From: Planctomycetota bacterium
GTDB lineage: Bacteria; Planctomycetota; UBA8742; SKZP01
Length of the DNA stretch: 6,471 nucleotides
Reading direction: 5' to 3'
NCBI GenBank assembly: GCA_007127275.1
Contig: SKZP01000669.1
Span: 1-6,471, forward strand
This document shows positions 5,185 to 6,471 of the stretch, piece after piece. The position numbers were made by a program, and so were the translations under genes. Under the pieces are notes generated by a model, which was given only the letters and a program-made list of their open reading frames with translations, did not search any database and was not told where the DNA came from. The number at the start of each line of letters is the position of its first letter. Within the stretch, counting starts at the first letter, position 1.

Positions 5185-6246
5185 TCAGCGGCGCGCGCGT
5201 GGCGCCGGTGCAAAGACCACGTAATCCGCGACGCCGGGTTCGATTCCCTCCGGGTCGTAGTCGTCCCAGCTTGCCAGCGGCGCGCAGGTGAACGTCAACA
5301 TCTGCGTGTCCGGCTTGCGTTGCTCGAGGCGCTCCACGACGCCGAGACGGTAGTCGCTGTGGAAGCGGCCGTTGAGGTGTACCACCAGGGGCCGCGGCGC
5401 CTCGGCGTCCGTTTCTTCGGTGTGGGAGTGCTTTGCGAGAAACTCGGCGATGGCCTCGGCCATGGTGTCGTCCTTGATCGCTTGTGCCGAGAACATCCGT
5501 TCGAGATGGGCGGACTGCTCCTCGTCCATCTCATCGCCGTCGTTTGATTCGGGTCCGTGGCCGTCGGAGAACTGTCGCATGATCTCGAAGAAGCGGTCGC
5601 GATATTCTCCGGGGCCGTCGTTGAGTTCCTTCGCCGCGTAGGCGCGCTCCTGCTTGTCCAGCTGCTCCAGCGCCTCGCGCCCTTCGCGGGCAATTCGCGA
5701 GGCAATGCGCCGGGGCACGTTGGCGGCAATCACCTCGACGTCCGCCTCCCGGGCCCGCTCGACAAAGCCGCGGTAGCCGGTGCGGTAGTTCCCCCACGGC
5801 CGCGAGTGCGAAAGGAAGGCTTCTTCGTCGATCTCGCCGGCCAAGTACCGGTCCAACGTTTCCTGCACGTCCCGCTCGAACATCTCGAGCGAAAGCGCCA
5901 CCGGCCGTCCCGCTTGTTGGGCTGCGTCGACGAGCTCGGCGAAGAGGTGCGCGCCCCAGTCCTGAAACGCGGTGTTGTCGTGCGTCTCACCGAGGACGAC
6001 GACGTCGTATTCGAGCAACTCGCGCAGCAACTCCTCCTGCGACGGCTCGGCAAGGTCCAGCGCGTCGTGCACGCGCACGCCGTCGAGCGTTTGCCGCACC
6101 ACGGCGAAACGGTCTTCGAGGTTACCGGCGAACGGCAGGTTCGCATGGTAGCGCGCATGGCGGCGCCATCCACCGAGGACGGGGCGAAGCGAGCGCCGCT
6201 GTTGCTCGAGCAACGGCTGCGCCGCGGCGGCAAAGAACACGTCCAC
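5185..6246 (-). CDS. ChaN-family (DUF399) haem-binding-uptake-type protein
   Basis: 353 residues from the GTG at 6246, chosen because GAGGAGGAG lies 8 bases upstream. Family landmarks in order: VVVLGETHDN (residues about 82-91), ALSLEMFERDVQ (about 117-128), LDRYLAGEIDEEAFL (131-145), VIAANVPRRIASRIAREG (172-189), AQAIKDDTMAEAI (254-266), VVHLNGRFHSDYRLG (288-302) and DYVVFAP near the C-terminus. The His and Glu residues of GETHD, EMF and the NGRFH segment are the conserved candidates for the pocket. Some ChaN proteins are iron-regulated lipoproteins that bind haem; the family belongs to the Tiki/TraB-like superfamily, some of whose members are peptidases. No signal peptide or lipobox is visible with this start. 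Two acidic, His-containing insertions (about 227-245 and 272-284) are unusual. The reading frame is open upstream to the window edge, so the N-terminus is uncertain. Family call firm, substrate unknown. Confidence 0.85.
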   Translation of the reverse strand: MDVFFAAAAQPLLEQQRRSLRPVLGGWRRHARYHANLPFAGNLEDRFAVVRQTLDGVRVHDALDLAEPSQEELLRELLEYDVVVLGETHDNTAFQDWGAHLFAELVDAAQQAGRPVALSLEMFERDVQETLDRYLAGEIDEEAFLSHSRPWGNYRTGYRGFVERAREADVEVIAANVPRRIASRIAREGREALEQLDKQERAYAAKELNDGPGEYRDRFFEIMRQFSDGHGPESNDGDEMDEEQSAHLERMFSAQAIKDDTMAEAIAEFLAKHSHTEETDAEAPRPLVVHLNGRFHSDYRLGVVERLEQRKPDTQMLTFTCAPLASWDDYDPEGIEPGVADYVVFAPAPRARR

Positions 6247-6254
6247 CGGCGGCG

Positions 6255-6263
6255 CTCCTCCTC
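6255..6263 (-). promoter_or_regulatory. Ribosome binding site of the ChaN-like gene
   Basis: On the minus strand this reads GAGGAGGAG, 8 bases before the GTG at 6246-6244. It is a strong Shine-Dalgarno sequence and supports an internal start rather than the GTG at 6456, which has none. Confidence 0.6.
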
Positions 6264-6288
6264 GCCCGGCGTGCGGACCTTCGCGCCC

Positions 6289-6304
6289 GTCCCGAGGGCG
6301 GGAC
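6289..6304. repeat. Hairpin GTCCCG-AGGG-CGGGAC
   Basis: Perfect 6-base stem with a 4-base loop, in the leader region about 40 bases before the ChaN-like start on the minus strand. No T-run follows on either strand, so it is not a standard terminator. It could affect translation of the leader or be chance in GC-rich sequence. Confidence 0.35.
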
Positions 6305-6471
6305 CTGTCGGAGGGGCGGATGGGACGTTCGCGCTCGGTATGCGGCTGCACGAGCACCAAATGACCCACGGTCTCGTCGGTCTCGCGCAACCAATCCTGC
6401 GCGACGCGCAGTCCGTCACCGGCAACGAGCACCCGCAACGGCGCGGCGGGGTGCACGTCGTGGCGCTCGCG

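Larger units (their letters stand above)
6247..6471 (-). other. In-frame open extension upstream of the ChaN-like gene, reaching the window edge
   Basis: The ChaN frame stays open for another 75 codons to the edge. The distal part (about 6331-6471) reads plausibly as protein (APLRVLVAGDGLRVAQDWL, then HLVLVQPHTERERP). The part next to the gene (about 6250-6325) is Arg/Gly/Pro-rich and looks non-coding. Either the ChaN-like protein has an extra N-terminal domain that starts outside the window, or this is leader plus the tail of another sequence. No family was recognised. Confidence 0.35.

Noticed and set aside
5730..6425. Minus-strand frame of 231 codons overlapping the ChaN-like gene
   Set aside because: Ser/Thr/Arg/Cys-rich translation in another frame of the same strand; the ChaN frame carries all the conserved motifs.

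Overview
The window reads as GC-rich bacterial chromosome with GTG and TTG start codons. The best guess for the host is Planctomycetota or a close relative. This rests mainly on the central gene, an ECF-type sigma factor fused through one membrane helix to a long series of carboxypeptidase-regulatory-like beta domains; such oversized ECF proteins with C-terminal extensions are known from planctomycete genomes. The assignment is an inference, because no rRNA, tRNA or other phylogenetic marker is present.

Layout. Positions 1-233 hold no gene that can be supported. A biotin carboxyl carrier protein gene (accB-like, + strand) runs 234-866; it carries a normal C-terminal biotinyl domain and what looks like a degenerate second copy in front of it. 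The gap 867-1220 contains small palindromes, four copies of GTCACG/CGTGAC and a candidate ECF-type promoter (GGAACC, 15 bases, CGTCTC). The sigma factor fusion follows at 1221-4817 (+), starting at a TTG behind an AGGAG ribosome binding site. The gap 4818-5184, between convergent genes, holds a weak carbamoyl-phosphate-synthase-like peptide remnant and a clear pair of mutually inverted REP-like palindromic units (5038-5111). A ChaN-family (DUF399) protein lies on the minus strand at 5185-6246 with a strong Shine-Dalgarno sequence. Its frame stays open to the right edge of the window, so a longer N-terminus or an upstream fusion partner cannot be excluded.

Functionally the genes do not form one pathway. 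The accB-like gene is an orphan here: no accC is visible. The ChaN-like gene points to haem, iron or stress-related surface functions only by family. The most interesting system is the sigma factor. One polypeptide appears to combine cytoplasmic promoter recognition, a membrane anchor and about nine extracytoplasmic Ig-like domains. No separate anti-sigma gene lies next to it, and an ECF-like promoter sits upstream that it might itself recognise. This would be a one-protein transmembrane route from envelope to transcription.
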